Shown in pieces: positions 10,621 to 21,424 of a stretch of DNA of 64,000 bases; the stretch's first letter is position 1, and every line of letters starts with the position of its first letter. The notes below the pieces were generated by a model that made no database searches, was not told the DNA's origin, and saw only the letters and a program-made list of their open reading frames with translations. Position numbers and translations under genes: made by a program. The DNA lies in the NCBI GenBank assembly GCA_963930655.1, contig OZ005612.1, positions 5,647,001-5,711,000 of the forward strand, read 5' to 3'. This stretch comes from Myrica gale. Its lineage: Eukaryota; Streptophyta; Magnoliopsida; Fagales; Myricaceae.

Positions 10621-11492
10621 TAGGGCCGTGCAGATTTTACCCGATCCGAATCTCCGACCCGGTTCCGACTCGTCTCGACCCGACCGGGTCGGATACAGTG
10701 GGACACAGATTCGGATTCGGATAGTATATGAAAATATATCATGTATTCGGGTCGGATTCGGATATCCGGTATGTTATCCGAAACCACCGACCCGACCCGA
10801 TTTTCGCATTAATACAAAACACATCGTTTTCATTTAGCTTAACCCCCCCTCCCTCATTCGTGATTTCAGAATCCCCCCAGCCCCAGGTCTACTGATCCCT
10901 CTCTCCCCTCTCTCCCCCTTTGAAATTTTGAGAAACCCTAACCCTAATCTTCTCTCTGCCTCCTTCAGCCGTCGCCGCCAGTCTACTTGCCGCCTGCCTC
11001 CATCAACTATTGCTTCCTCTCCTCCCTCCTCAGACATCGACACTTTTTGTTGAGCCTCACAGTCACGGCCCTCATCGACGCCATTCTCTATTGTCGCCTA
11101 CCTCTGTCCTCCATCGACTATCGCCGCCACCATCTCCTCATCTCCCTTCTCAACAAACTTTTGTCATTGTATGATCGGACTGTGAGTTTTTTTGCGAACT
11201 TTTGATTTCCTCAAATATGCTGGTTGTGTCTGTGTAAAAGCTCAAGGAAAGAGCAAGCATTAGGGGCAGGCATGGAGGCTGGAGGGGGTAGCGTAGAGGC
11301 CACAGGGGCTGTGAGTTTTTTGCACCCAAATCCGAATCCGATCCGGTATCCGATCCGAATCCGATTTGGCCGACTAGAACGGATATTATGCATTTCGGAT
11401 CGGATTCGGATATCAAATCCGGTATCCGAAAATTTCGGATTCGGATTCGGATAGGTCCTTTCCGAATCCGAAATTTTCGGTGCACAGCCCTA
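10621..11492 (+). mobile_element. Non-autonomous hAT element with 8-bp target duplication
   Basis: The element begins TAGGGCCGTGCA and ends TGCACAGCCCTA, a 12-bp inverted repeat with one mismatch. It is flanked by the perfect 8-bp duplication CCACTTTG at 10613-10620 and 11493-11500. These are hAT hallmarks. Both subterminal regions (10640-10800 and 11330-11480) are packed with degenerate GGATTCGGAT/ATCCGAATCC units in both orientations, the usual form of hAT transposase binding sites. The 872-bp element encodes no transposase. Its middle is a C/T-rich stretch with an aaaccctaaccctaat motif near 10930. Confidence 0.93.
10840..11200 (+). other. CT-rich insert inside the hAT element, possibly a captured gene leader
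   Basis: Between the two subterminal repeat fields lies pyrimidine-rich sequence of different composition. It contains aaaccctaaccctaat (a telo-box, common in leaders and promoters of plant translation genes) followed by repeated gccgccgcc-like and ccatcgacta units. It reads as a host 5' leader carried by the element, but no coding sequence can be identified. The capture idea is inference. Confidence 0.35.
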
Positions 11493-11500
11493 CCACTTTG

Positions 11501-11977
11501 TTGGATCTTGGAACTGTGTGGAGGAATAGAACGTACCCACTCCATTCATGGCGTTAATTGACGATTTAGATTCATTTATTCAAAAATAATAAATATGGCT
11601 TCCTCCTTTATATATATTCTGTTAAGTTTACGTTTATATGCTTTATTTTTTTTCCCGAGCAATTTTAGAAGTATGACCAAGATGTTGTTCGGTTATGTTG
11701 TATTTTGAAGATTTTTTATGTTTTGAGAATTTTTATATGAGGTTAACTTTATTGGTATGCGTGTTGTAGTTATTTTTATGTAGTGCTAAAAATGATGTTT
11801 GGTTGTAGAATATTTTGTATTCTGAGAATTCAAAAAAATCCTAAAAATTTGCTTTGGCCGAACAGCCCCCAAGTCTATTGTGTAAGGGAATTTGACCCTA
11901 AATCTAGCCTCCTCCCCAAAAGAAAGAGGAGCCAACTGAACTACAGTTCACTGACGTGTCAATGCTTTATTTAGTGA
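11501..11977. other. No gene recognised
   Basis: AT-rich spacer between the hAT element and the plastid-derived fragment. No coding, RNA or clear transposon signal was seen. Confidence 0.5.
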
Positions 11978-12150
11978 TGATGGGCCTTGGTCAACTCATT
12001 CCAAATCTCATTCTCAGTTGGAATTATTGGCTGCAACTTGCTTCCATGAAGCTAGAATCGCTAGTAATTGTCGGTCAGTCAAATGGAGGTGAATTCATTT
12101 CCAAGTCTTGTACACATCGCTCGTTACATTATGAGAGCTAGTCATGTAGA
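11978..12150 (+). pseudogene. Nuclear plastid-DNA insert: decayed 3' end of plastid 16S rRNA
   Basis: The run gctagaatcgctagtaattg, then ggtgaattcatttcc, cttgtacacatcgctcg and gagagctagtcatg follows the 3' region of plastid 16S rRNA in order and spacing. This includes the near-universal tail where rRNA reads GTACACACCGCCCG. Almost all differences visible are C to T or G to A, as expected from methylcytosine decay of silent nuclear copies. It matches the plastid rRNA form better than the mitochondrial 18S form. It cannot act as rRNA. The upstream limit is uncertain, because similarity fades before about 12000. Confidence 0.85.
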
Positions 12151-12198
12151 AAAAAGATAGATGGAATGAACCCTTAATAGGTTAATTAAGTTGGACTG

Positions 12199-12840
12199 TG
12201 TTGAAATGTAAAGAGTCCCACATTACTTAGCAATGTGGGGAGTAGGAAAATTTTGGGTTATAAATATAACCCCTTGTATCTTTATTTTTATAAATGAGAT
12301 GTAAACAAATCCAATTGGATTTTTCCATTGGGTGTCTCATTTATCTAAAGTAAAATTTTTTTATTTCTAACATGGTATCGGAGCGAGGTTTTCGGCTTTA
12401 GTCCGGTTACCCCCTGGCGACCATCCGGCTTAGTACCGACTTTCTCCCGGCTTAGTATCGGAAATTTTCCGGTTTAGTACTGGCAATTTTCCCGGCTTAG
12501 TACCGGTGACCACCCGGCTTAGTACCGGCAACTTTTCCGGCTCAGTACCGGCTTTCTCCCGGCTTAGTACCGGCAATTTCCCAGCTCAGTATCGACATCC
12601 TCCCGGCGTAGTACCGGCGACTTCCCGGCTTAGTACCAGCAATCTTTGTAATTTTTTCTGTAATTATTTTTGTAACTCCAAACTCAAGGTTTGTCGGTTT
12701 TTCCACCTTGAGTTTGCGGGGGAGTGTTGAAATGTAAAGAGTCCCACATTGCTTATCTATGAATCCAAATATGAGCCCCTTGTGCCATACTGTTTTCGAG
12801 TGCACTAAGCTCACACACATACAACATCCTAATTATAAGG
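12199..12840 (+). mobile_element. TRIM-like small LTR retrotransposon, 3' end degraded
   Basis: A 174-bp LTR at 12199-12372 starts TGTTGAAATGTAAAGAGTCC and ends TTTCTAACA. It is followed at once by TGGTATCGGAGCGA, a primer-binding site of the initiator-Met tRNA type. The interior is only ~350 bp and has no gag or pol. A purine tract (gcgggggag) at about 12716 precedes a second LTR copy beginning TGTTGAAATGTAAAGAGTCC at 12725. That copy has lost about 26 bp and fades near 12840, so no target duplication was found. Size and structure fit a terminal-repeat retrotransposon in miniature. It lies immediately 3' of the QPT gene. Confidence 0.75.
12400..12645 (+). repeat. Degenerate ~27-bp tandem repeat in the TRIM interior
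   Basis: About nine variants of cggcttagtaccggc, spaced about 25-30 bp by short variable linkers (caattttcc, gactttctcc, gaccacc), occupy almost the whole interior. The unit is a near palindrome (ccgg...ccgg). It is not CRISPR: repeats are short and diverged, and spacers are related to each other. Confidence 0.85.
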
Positions 12841-13116
12841 AATACATTCCACCAACAATGCAGTTGGTACATCTCCATTTATAACTTGAACTAGCTACAT
12901 GTGCAGTAACATCAAAACATAGGGACATGGTATGTCTCACTTCAGAAGCAGTTGTTCCCCCTCAATGAGATTTAACTTTTTAAACAATGTAGTCCTCTAA
13001 GATAATCTTATGGGACAAGTTGAACAACATCAATGATACAAAAACAACTCTATTGTCTGTTTTGATTGATCCCAACCATGATCTTTGGTAGTCAAGACTA
13101 TGAGTGGCGACATTAC

Positions 13117-15960
13117 CTAGAAATGTAGGTCACTCCAGTTTGGCCAATTTTGTGTATCGTTTCAAGAGTAACATTACCTGATGCCTGTCAACATGAAACA
13201 AAAGGATTGAATGGGGATGACAAACAAATAAAGAAGGATATAATGATGGGAGCAGTGGCTGAAATACATTCATGTGACGGGCTTCAACAAAGATATAACA
13301 AGTGGCAAAACAGAACACATTAAGGAAATCAAAACAGATGGAGTAAGGATTGAATGGGGATGAAAAACAAATAAAGCAGTAATTTAGCAATGACAGTGCC
13401 ATTGTTATATACATTTACCGTTAGGCTTCATAGTAACCATGAAAGATTGTGTACTGTCAAAAAGTAACAGTAAATAGGCCTGCCACTTAAGAGTCTGCTT
13501 TGCTCAAAGATTTCACCAACATAAGAGATCAAAAAATTGAATACACAAAGCACCTCTTTGGACCAGAGGAAATTGAGGGGGGGGGGGGGAAGTGTCTAAC
13601 TGATAACATAGACATTAGTGACAGTTCTTAGGTCTATAGCTCACTAATACAGCAAAGCTGTGATAAAGAGAAAACAATACTTAACAAATATTAGATACCT
13701 CAGTCTCAAATCTTCCATTAATCAAATCCACAGCTTCTCTGAGCATAGATACTTCTACATCTCCATTTGGTAGTGGTACAACCATGTTATCCAACATTAT
13801 CCGAGTCAAGGAAGTCTTTGTTTGAGATGCATACTGCAATACCTCATGTACTTCCTCAAGTGTCCTGGTTTCAACCTGAGGGCAAGAGAAAAAAAAAAGG
13901 CATAAAAAAAAAAAGAAAACCAGTTTGTATTGTAGAAAAGTAGTTTGTGCCATAATAGATTATAGACATGCATGCAAAACAGAGAGATGCTCCACAAACC
14001 ACAAACCCACACAAACAGCAGGAGACTTCATGAAAATATATGGAAGGATATATGTAGAGCGACGTTGATCTCACGCATATCATTAAGGAAAACTTTGCAA
14101 CTAAATGGAAATTTACATCAAGGAACAATTCGGATAAAGATATTCGACAATTTCCGTTCTACTCAATAGATACTTGACCTAAAAACTATTGAAATTTTAG
14201 AAGCAGAGAAGACTACCTCAACCTCCATTTGAAGGTTCTTTTGCTCTAAATACATGTCAACAGATTTGATGGCATTCTTGATGCCGCCAGCTACTGATAT
14301 GTGATTATCTTTTATCAAAACCATATCAAATAACCCCATTCTGTGGTTCCGCCCTCCACCAATAAGTACCTGAAAAGAGTGAATACTAAGACATAAGCCA
14401 AAAAGTTCACAAATTTAAGGACAACTATAATCAAGTAAAAGGTAGGAAGTGATCTACACCGCCCACTTATCCACCAAACGTAGACCTGGAGCAGTTTTCC
14501 TCGTCTCTAAGATACATGCAGGGTAAGCGGCATCTGCCATTCTCTGCAGAAAACAAGGACATAATAAGACTCCCCTTGATAAGGATTTAGCTCAGTGTAG
14601 TGCATGCTCTGTACATCATGATCATATAGCAGTTAGGTCCGCGTGGGTTTTTTAACATACTTATTACGAAAACTTGATAGAAGAAGCAGTGAGGAAACAA
14701 TATAAAAAAGGACATAGAAAGAATAAGGTAATTCTTCTCAAAATACCATGTGGCTATACAAAGGGGTAGCCCTTTCCTACTGAAAACCCTACCTTCCTAC
14801 AAGTTGAACCTAAACAACCCTCTCCCCTTCCTTTTCGTTCTTTGTTTATGTGAAGATACTACCTCGCTACAAAAGGGTCTGAGGTTTTCGCTACACTTCA
14901 GGTTAAAATGATTTGCACTAAAATAGTTTGAGGTGTTCTAGCGTCGCATTTTGTCTTTTATAACTATAAATGCATGTAATCTTTCTTGGTTTCTTTTCAG
15001 GACAAAAAAAACTGTAGACCAGCCAGTACCTTTGTTAAAGTAGCTATTCCACTCATCCTCTGCATAAAGTTTAGCGATACCCTTTCAGCTACAACTATGT
15101 TGTGAGCCCGTCCTACACATGAATTGAGAAGGGTTAAAAACATCAGCTTGATGCATTTCTAAGAAGCTACTGATAATTCCTCTTTTATTAGCATACCATA
15201 GACTTTTCCAAACTGCAGTCCCTTACGAACATAATCTCCATCTTTGTGAGACCACTCCACCTGAAAGTAGATATACATTAAGAATGACCCAACCTGCAAA
15301 CCACGCAATTAACTATGTACACAGTGCAGGGCATTAATACCTTCAGAGAAGGATCAACCTCATGAAAAACCATCTCTGCAAGAGCAATGCCAGCTATGAT
15401 ACCATCTTCCTTCGCCAAGAAATTAGCTTCAACTTCCATGTCAACAGGAATAGTGGCCATACTTGTCACATCCCCTACATATTATGTGAACGAATTATCA
15501 GACATCATTAAGGACTTCATGTTACTTATTGGAGTCTTTCTAGGCTAAAATCATACAAGAAATTAATTAGAAAAAGATAAAGACTGCCTCAACTCAACAA
15601 CACAAATAGGACCAGGTATTAGAGTCATTGAAATTGGGTGGCGAGAAGAGTTGGAAAATAAATATAGAAGATAAGACAAGATAACCTTGACCCCCGACAT
15701 CTTCAGCAAGAGCTAACTGGATAACCCCCTTCAAATCATAAGTAGGGTGCAAAGGAGGCTTTAAACTCATCGACTCGAATGACATTCTGGGACCCTTAAC
15801 AGTTGCAGCCACCCTAACAATCCGCCTGCAATGTCCAGATAATTGAAACATGGTGAACCAAAACATTATTAAATGTAACTTCTAATATATGTGTAACATA
15901 CCTTGAGGCTGCAAATAAGCAAGGGAAAACTAATGGAGAAATAGACAGGATCCCAGGCAT
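13117..15960 (-). CDS. QPT: Quinolinate phosphoribosyltransferase (nicotinate-nucleotide pyrophosphorylase), last exon not found
   Basis: Converts quinolinate and PRPP to nicotinate mononucleotide, the entry step of de novo NAD synthesis in plastids. Nine exons read in frame: 15960-15902, 15825-15686, 15474-15341, 15260-15197, 15112-15030, 14543-14460, 14369-14217, 13875-13699 and 13184-13117, all with GT-AG introns. The first 41 residues look like a transit peptide, and the enzyme begins at [11 protein letters not shown] (about residue 42). Substrate-site motifs are intact: [10 protein letters not shown] (173-182), [13 protein letters not shown] (208-211), LDNMVVP (about 267-273) and GQTGVTYIS. 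The visible exons encode 320 residues plus two bases. The family normally has about 30 more residues on a final exon (starting after TYIS). I could not find that exon on the minus strand from 13116 down to 9000, where the TRIM, the plastid fragment and the hAT element lie. No stops or frameshifts were seen. Confidence 0.95.
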
Positions 15961-16559
15961 TAGCTGTTTGTTTCTGAAGCGCTTAAGAAGTGTGCAGTGC
16001 GTTTCTCAGTTCTCTCAGCTCTTTAATTCTACTCATCAAGCTTTTTCTGGTATACATTTTTTTACATGAGCGAGTCGATCAGGTGGAAATTAGAGTACTG
16101 CATCTCTATGTCAAGTTACATATGTCAGGTCACCAACTTAGACGCTAAGGAGAAATCCACTCTTCCCTGCAAAAGTTACCAAAAGGCAAACGTGAGCACC
16201 TTTATGTCTCCTTTTACAGAAAATAATATATGTGACAATAGAAATCAATCACAGTCAGAACTCCTTCAGTAAATTAATAATTTAGTGTTTGGCATCTAAA
16301 GACACAGCTAGCGACCACTTAACCTTCATCTACGTTTGGAGACTGATATACAATTCATCTCACTCACTTAAACAATGTACTGCTTTACCAACATTGTGTT
16401 TGTGTTTTATTAGTAAGTTGCACACATATCCTTTAAGTTTCTAACCCCTGATATAACCATTCACCTGGATTCTATTGAAGGAGGAGATACCATTTGAGTT
16501 AGAGTTCATTGACCTAACATGTCATATAATTTGTCAAAAAAATGGGAACATCTATGACT
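15961..16559. other. QPT 5' flank; no other gene seen
   Basis: Upstream region of QPT on the minus strand, bounded on the far side by a LINE fragment. It should hold the leader and proximal promoter of QPT, but no convincing TATA element was fixed. No coding signal on the plus strand. Confidence 0.4.
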
Positions 16560-17620
16560 TCTATAGCTTTATTACAGAGAAATATGGGTGTGAGGAGGGT
16601 GTTTGGAGCACTTTGGTGGTTCAGGGTTCTTATGGGGTGAGTTTGTGGAAAAACATAAGCAAAGGGTGGAACTTTTTTAGAGAGCATATAAGGTTTGTGG
16701 TGGGGAGCGGTTCTAGAATTCGGTTATGGCATGACAAGTGGTGTGGGTATAGATCGTTGAGTGAGAAGTTTCCTTATTTATTTTCTCTTGCTAGAAGGAA
16801 GGACGCTTGGGTGGCTGATTGCATGGGGATGAGATCCGGAGTGGTTGTGTGAGATGTTCACTTTGAGAGGATGATTAACGATTGATAGATGAAAGTTCTT
16901 TCGGGGTTTTATTCTTTACTCTATTCTTGAAGTAGGAGGAAAGGGGGTGAGGATAAAATGCTTTGGAGGGGTTCTAAGAGTGGTGTCTTCTCTGTGAAAT
17001 CGATGTATGCTTTGCTTATGGAGGGCTCCAATGAGAATTTCCCTTGGCGTCTTTGTTGGAGGAATTGGGTTCCCCCTAGAGTAGCTTTCTTTGTTTGGGA
17101 GGCTACTTATAGGAAAATTTTGACCATTGACAACTTAAGGAGGAGGGGTGTTTATGTGATTGAGTAGTGCTACTTATGCAAGAGCGATGGAAAAACGGTT
17201 GATCATATCCTTCTGCATTGCTCGATGGCTAGAGGAATGTGGGGGCAGGTGTTGAGAATTCTTAACTATGATTGGGTTATGCCTAAGACGTTAGTGGATG
17301 TTTAGCGTTGTTGGAGGAGGAAGTTTGAGAATCCAATTGCATTGGCCATTTGGAAGATGATTCCAACTTGTATTTGGTGGAGCTTATGGAGGGAAAGGAA
17401 TTGAAGAGGTTTCGAAGATAGGGTTGTGTATGTGGCTAGTTTGGGGGGGTTTTTTGTTGCATTCTTTGTTTTTTTGGGCTAATTTGGTTTTAGGTTGTCC
17501 TTATGTGAATTTTCCGGATTTTCTTAGTTTTTTAGCGTGTTTGCTTTAGTTTTTGTCAGTATAGTCTCTTGTACTGTCAACTTTCTTTTTCTTTAATAAT
17601 TGTATTACTTATAAAAAAAA
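16560..17620 (+). mobile_element. 5'-truncated LINE (L1-like), reverse-transcriptase zinc-binding region
   Basis: Plus-strand frames encode the C-terminal part of a plant L1-like ORF2. GSYGVSLWKNISKGW and RIRLWHDKWCG lie at 16620-16745. KSGVFSVKSMYALL, the PPRVAFFVWEA stretch, KILTIDNLRRRG and CYLCKSDGKTVDHILLHC (the zf-RVT Cys/His cluster) lie at 16975-17225. WKMIPTCIWWSLWRERN follows at 17350-17402. Stops occur at about 16850, 17165, 17303 and 17403, so it is dead. The catalytic RT and endonuclease regions are missing, as expected from 5' truncation. A short A-tract (ataaaaaaaact) at 17610-17620 marks the 3' tail. No target duplication was confirmed. Confidence 0.9.
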
Positions 17621-18326
17621 CTAGCTAATTTTCATCAATGTTAACAAAAGATAACAATACGCTGAAAGCAGAAATCCATATAGATAGAGACATATAAAGC
17701 CATTCTCCAAACCCTTGCGTTGTAAAAATTGTCATGTCCAACAGGTTCCAATGAGTTTAAATCTGGTTCTCCTTTTGAGGTTTTTGGGCCTTCAGGAATT
17801 TGGATTTCCATTTAGGTGATCTGTTTGGTTGCTTGGATCCTCTAGTGTGTTTTTATGTTTCTGCCTCTTGTTGTTTGTCCCGGAATTTCCTTTGGCTACT
17901 GATGTATAGGATGGGGAAGTGGGGCAGCCGGGAGGGCGTGAGTATTTTAGCATGTATACAGGGGGGGAGAAGACGAGTTCTTTAACACCCAAGGCAAGTT
18001 TGGGGCAGCAAGGAGCAGGGATAATTCTTGTCAGGATGGGGCCAGGGAATGGTGCCCTGTAATAAAACCCACCTGTCGCGACACTAAAACAGAGAATAAG
18101 TTTTATTTTAAAACGAGAAAGTCAGCTTTCAGAATGATAAGTAGCTACTAACAGTATTTGACATACATATCTATGCTCAAACTCATGCATCTTTATGCTT
18201 AACAGCTTAAGCAAATGTAGACTTTCACAAGAACATCACAGCAATAAAATCTACAGAGTGCACATATATTCTTCTTCAAGTACGAAGAGAAGAAAAAAAG
18301 AGTCAAATGGTTTTATGACATGCTAC
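17621..18326. other. No gene recognised
   Basis: Spacer following the LINE tail. The G-rich block at 17900-18060 has a different composition but no recognisable protein or repeat family. Confidence 0.45.
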
Positions 18327-18672
18327 CTGTAAGGGGTAAGAGAAAAGACCATAGGATCTTTAAACAAGGCCTAATAAATGAGAGAAACAGAGAAGAATCA
18401 TAAATTTCTGAAAGATTGGGGTCCAATCTTGGAAATTTCTATGAGACTTGTCACTCTAGGTGTGCAAAATAGGCCAATAGAAGTTCGATGGGAGGAAAGG
18501 AAAAGAGGTAGTAGCAACAAGAAAAAAAGCCCTCAAAATGCTTACAGTTAATAGGTATGACAAACATATGAATACAACATAACTTTGACAATTAGCAAGA
18601 GCTTTTGGGAACTATGTCGTACTATTTTTTTTTTGGTAGAATAACATAAGGAAAAACTAAGTCACTGATGCC
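18327..18672 (-). repeat. Left arm of a large inverted repeat
   Basis: Reverse complement of 21099-21424 over about 330 bp. Shared blocks include acataactttgacaattagc and aagagcttttgggaactatg on this arm. Relative to the right arm it carries about 35 extra bp (around 18450-18485, containing ctaggtgtgcaaaataggcc). The arms are separated by about 2.4 kb. Confidence 0.88.
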
Positions 18673-21098
18673 TCTGTAGCAAGCCACAGCTGGTGCTGAT
18701 TGTATTTGCAGCATCAATAACCATAACAATAGCAAATCCTAGCCAATTGAAAGGTTCTTTGAAGACAACAAACAGAACTAGGAGCTGGAATATTTTATGC
18801 CCAGACATTACTCTTTTATTGGCAACAAGTGGTTAAACATGGCAGGATAATGATCAGCATTCCCTACATTATAACATATAGGATAGAGTTGCCCAATTAA
18901 GACAAATGGAAAAAATAAATAAGAAAAAAAATATCAGATACATGGTTTAAATGCTTAACCACGAACTCCAAAACCTGGATAGAATGCTGGTCACAAGAAA
19001 TATGACTAATCGATTCCCTCAAAAAGAGCTTCAAGCAAAGAGGTGTGAGACCATAACAAGATATAATGGGAGTATTCACTAGCATTCCTTAAGATAATTA
19101 GTTTTGGGGGAGAACAAGCCACTAATTAGCAACTGGAAAAATAGATAATTATTGTCAGAGGAGTGGATAAGGTGTTTGAACTCGTGCTCCAAGTGCTGGA
19201 TAAAATATGTTACCAAAAGACCCCATAAATGTATGTATTGTGATATACCTTTGTAATCCTTTCGCTTAGGAAGAGGTTCACGTGAAGACTCATGAAATCA
19301 TAGACAATAAAACTTATCAATTTCCATGTATTTGGAAAATCAGTGCATTGGATTCAATTCTCTTAAGCTTACAATCTTGTCAACACACTGCAAGACAAAA
19401 GACGTATACCATTGCATACAAAGGAATCATGTAGCATTTCATCGGCTACCAGCAGAGTGGCTTGGGAGCTTAGGAATCCTGTGCATGGAAAATACGCAGG
19501 ACATGCAGTGTGATACTCAACTAGTACTAAATTGGGTTCACATTGCGTCAATTTACAAGACTAATGGAACATCGTGGGATATCGAGCCACAAATATCCAA
19601 AACATTAAAAATCCAAATGGAGCCTATTTTGACGAAAGAGCTTAAAATTTTATAATCCTGCTAGCTTATCAAAATCTAACCACGACCCAGAAAACACGAA
19701 ATTAGCATTCACCTACAACGACTAAAAGAAAACGGTTCACAAAGTACAGAACTATAAAGAGACAACAGATGTCTGTTTGGTAGGTGTTCGCGATAGGGTT
19801 GGCCCCAAGAAATGAATACGAAGACTGCATCAGTTATAAATAAATAAATAATCGGAAGAGAGTTTTCCGACAAGAACTACTATACTGTTCGTTTTTTCGG
19901 CAAGAGAAGTGTAAGAGGGCATTGGTTCGGTCGCAGCAATCATTTTTCTGTCCCAAAGGGACCTATCATAATGAAGAAAAATCAACCATATTCGTACAAA
20001 AGAAAAACTAGGTGAGAAAAATGTAAAGAGTTTCTCGTTTGTTCGTCTTCAAAGGGGCATTCAGATAGGATGGATGTTTCACCTGATTGGAGATTACAAC
20101 AATAATAAGCAGCTGAGGAAGATAGTTGAATTTTTGCCATAGTGAGCTTCTTCTTCTGAGAAAAAGGTGAAGGCTATCTAACCGCTCAATAATCGGAGAC
20201 CGAAACACGAGGGCAGGGATATCGACGATCCACTTCCCAAAGCCCAGAGCTGTTAAAGTCCTGTTGATTCCCCTTCAGTATCCTCCCGTTTTCAAACTGA
20301 AGAATGCCACGTGCACTGAATTTTAACTCCAAAAGCTCAGATTATGACACGGTCAACGAAGGAGGGAAATTGGCCACCTTTGGAAGCGGCTCCGGCTCCC
20401 CTCCTACTAGGGTGCCTCCCGTTTCCCCCGCTTCTAAACAAGAGAATGACACGTGGCATCATAATCCAGTGTTTTTTTAAGAAATTAAAAATTTAGTCAC
20501 TGAATTTTAGTATAAGTGACAGAATAGTCACTTAATTTTTTTTATTTTTTGATTACTGAGAATACATAGTGACTTTTTACTCTATTCGTCAAACTTTTGT
20601 TAATTTTTAACGAGATATAAAACAGTCGAAAAGCTAAAAAAATAAAATTCAGTTACCATTTTATCACCAATATTAAAATACAGTGACTAAATTGTAATTT
20701 TTTACGGTGACTAAATTGTAATTTTTTACCTTAGCCAGTAACACTTAAAGTAAGACACGAACAAATAAAGTTAAGTAGTTAAACAATCCAATGGCTTAAA
20801 AGAGAAAGGAACTGGATTTTTCAGAGAGAGCAAATTGCTAAGAGCGAAACGAAACAGAGCTCTCCCGAGGCTTCGACGTGTCATTATTTGAGCTTTTGTA
20901 GTATTTTCAGTGCCACGTGGAATTCTCACTTTCTCTGCGCCATCCCTACTCAGGGGTAGCGTTTCGACTCTCCTCCAACCCTTCTTGGAGTGGCTGCAGA
21001 AATTGAGGGGCGTGTTCTCTTTTCTTTCTACTTCACCCTAATTACTTGGGGGTGGCGAGGCTGGGGAAGGGCCTATTTGAAGCACGCTAATTGTCAAA
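18673..21098. other. Interior of the inverted repeat; no gene established
   Basis: Held between the two arms. No transposase fragment or credible long frame was found. On the minus strand near 20150 an ATG in good context opens a short Ser-rich frame followed by a GTGAAA donor-like site. It could be a stray first exon, but no partner exon was found. Confidence 0.4.
20475..20735 (+). mobile_element. Probable MITE with ~80-bp inverted ends
   Basis: The left end (aaatttagtcactgaatttt) is matched in reverse complement by the right end (acagtgactaaattgtaatt). Pairing extends inward for roughly 80 bp with mismatches. The right terminus is tandemly doubled (gtgactaaattgtaattttt occurs twice, 23-24 bp apart), which obscures the border. 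No target duplication was fixed. Confidence 0.55.
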
Positions 21099-21424
21099 GG
21101 TATTAGTGACTTACTTTTTCCTTTATGTTATTCTACCAAAAAAGAAAAACTACCACTTGTACGTCATAGTTCCCAAAAGCTCTTGCTAATTGTCAAAGTT
21201 ATGCTGTACTCATATGTTTGTCATACCTGTTAACTGTAAGCATTTTCAGGGCTTTTTTTTTCTTCTTATTGTTACTACCTGTTTTCCTTTCCTCCCATCG
21301 AACTTCTACATAGAAATTTCCAATATTAGACCCCAAACTTTCATAAATTTATGATCTTCTCTGTTTCTCTAATTTATTAGGCCTTGTTTAAAAATCTTAT
21401 GGTCTTTTCTCTTGCTCCCTACGG
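21099..21424 (+). repeat. Right arm of a large inverted repeat
   Basis: Partner of 18327-18672 in opposite orientation, with similarity of about 85-90% by eye. It begins near ggtattagtgacttac and fades near cttgctccctacggtcag. No host gene or transposase is encoded within it. Confidence 0.88.

Noticed and set aside
12400-12645. CRISPR-like regular repeats
   Set aside because: The repeats are short and diverged, the spacers resemble each other, and the array sits between plant LTRs.
20100-20160. Possible alternative first exon of QPT on the minus strand (ATG in good context, Ser-rich, donor-like end)
   Set aside because: Its splice phase does not fit any acceptor before the QPT exon at 15960, and that exon already has a suitable ATG and transit-like sequence.
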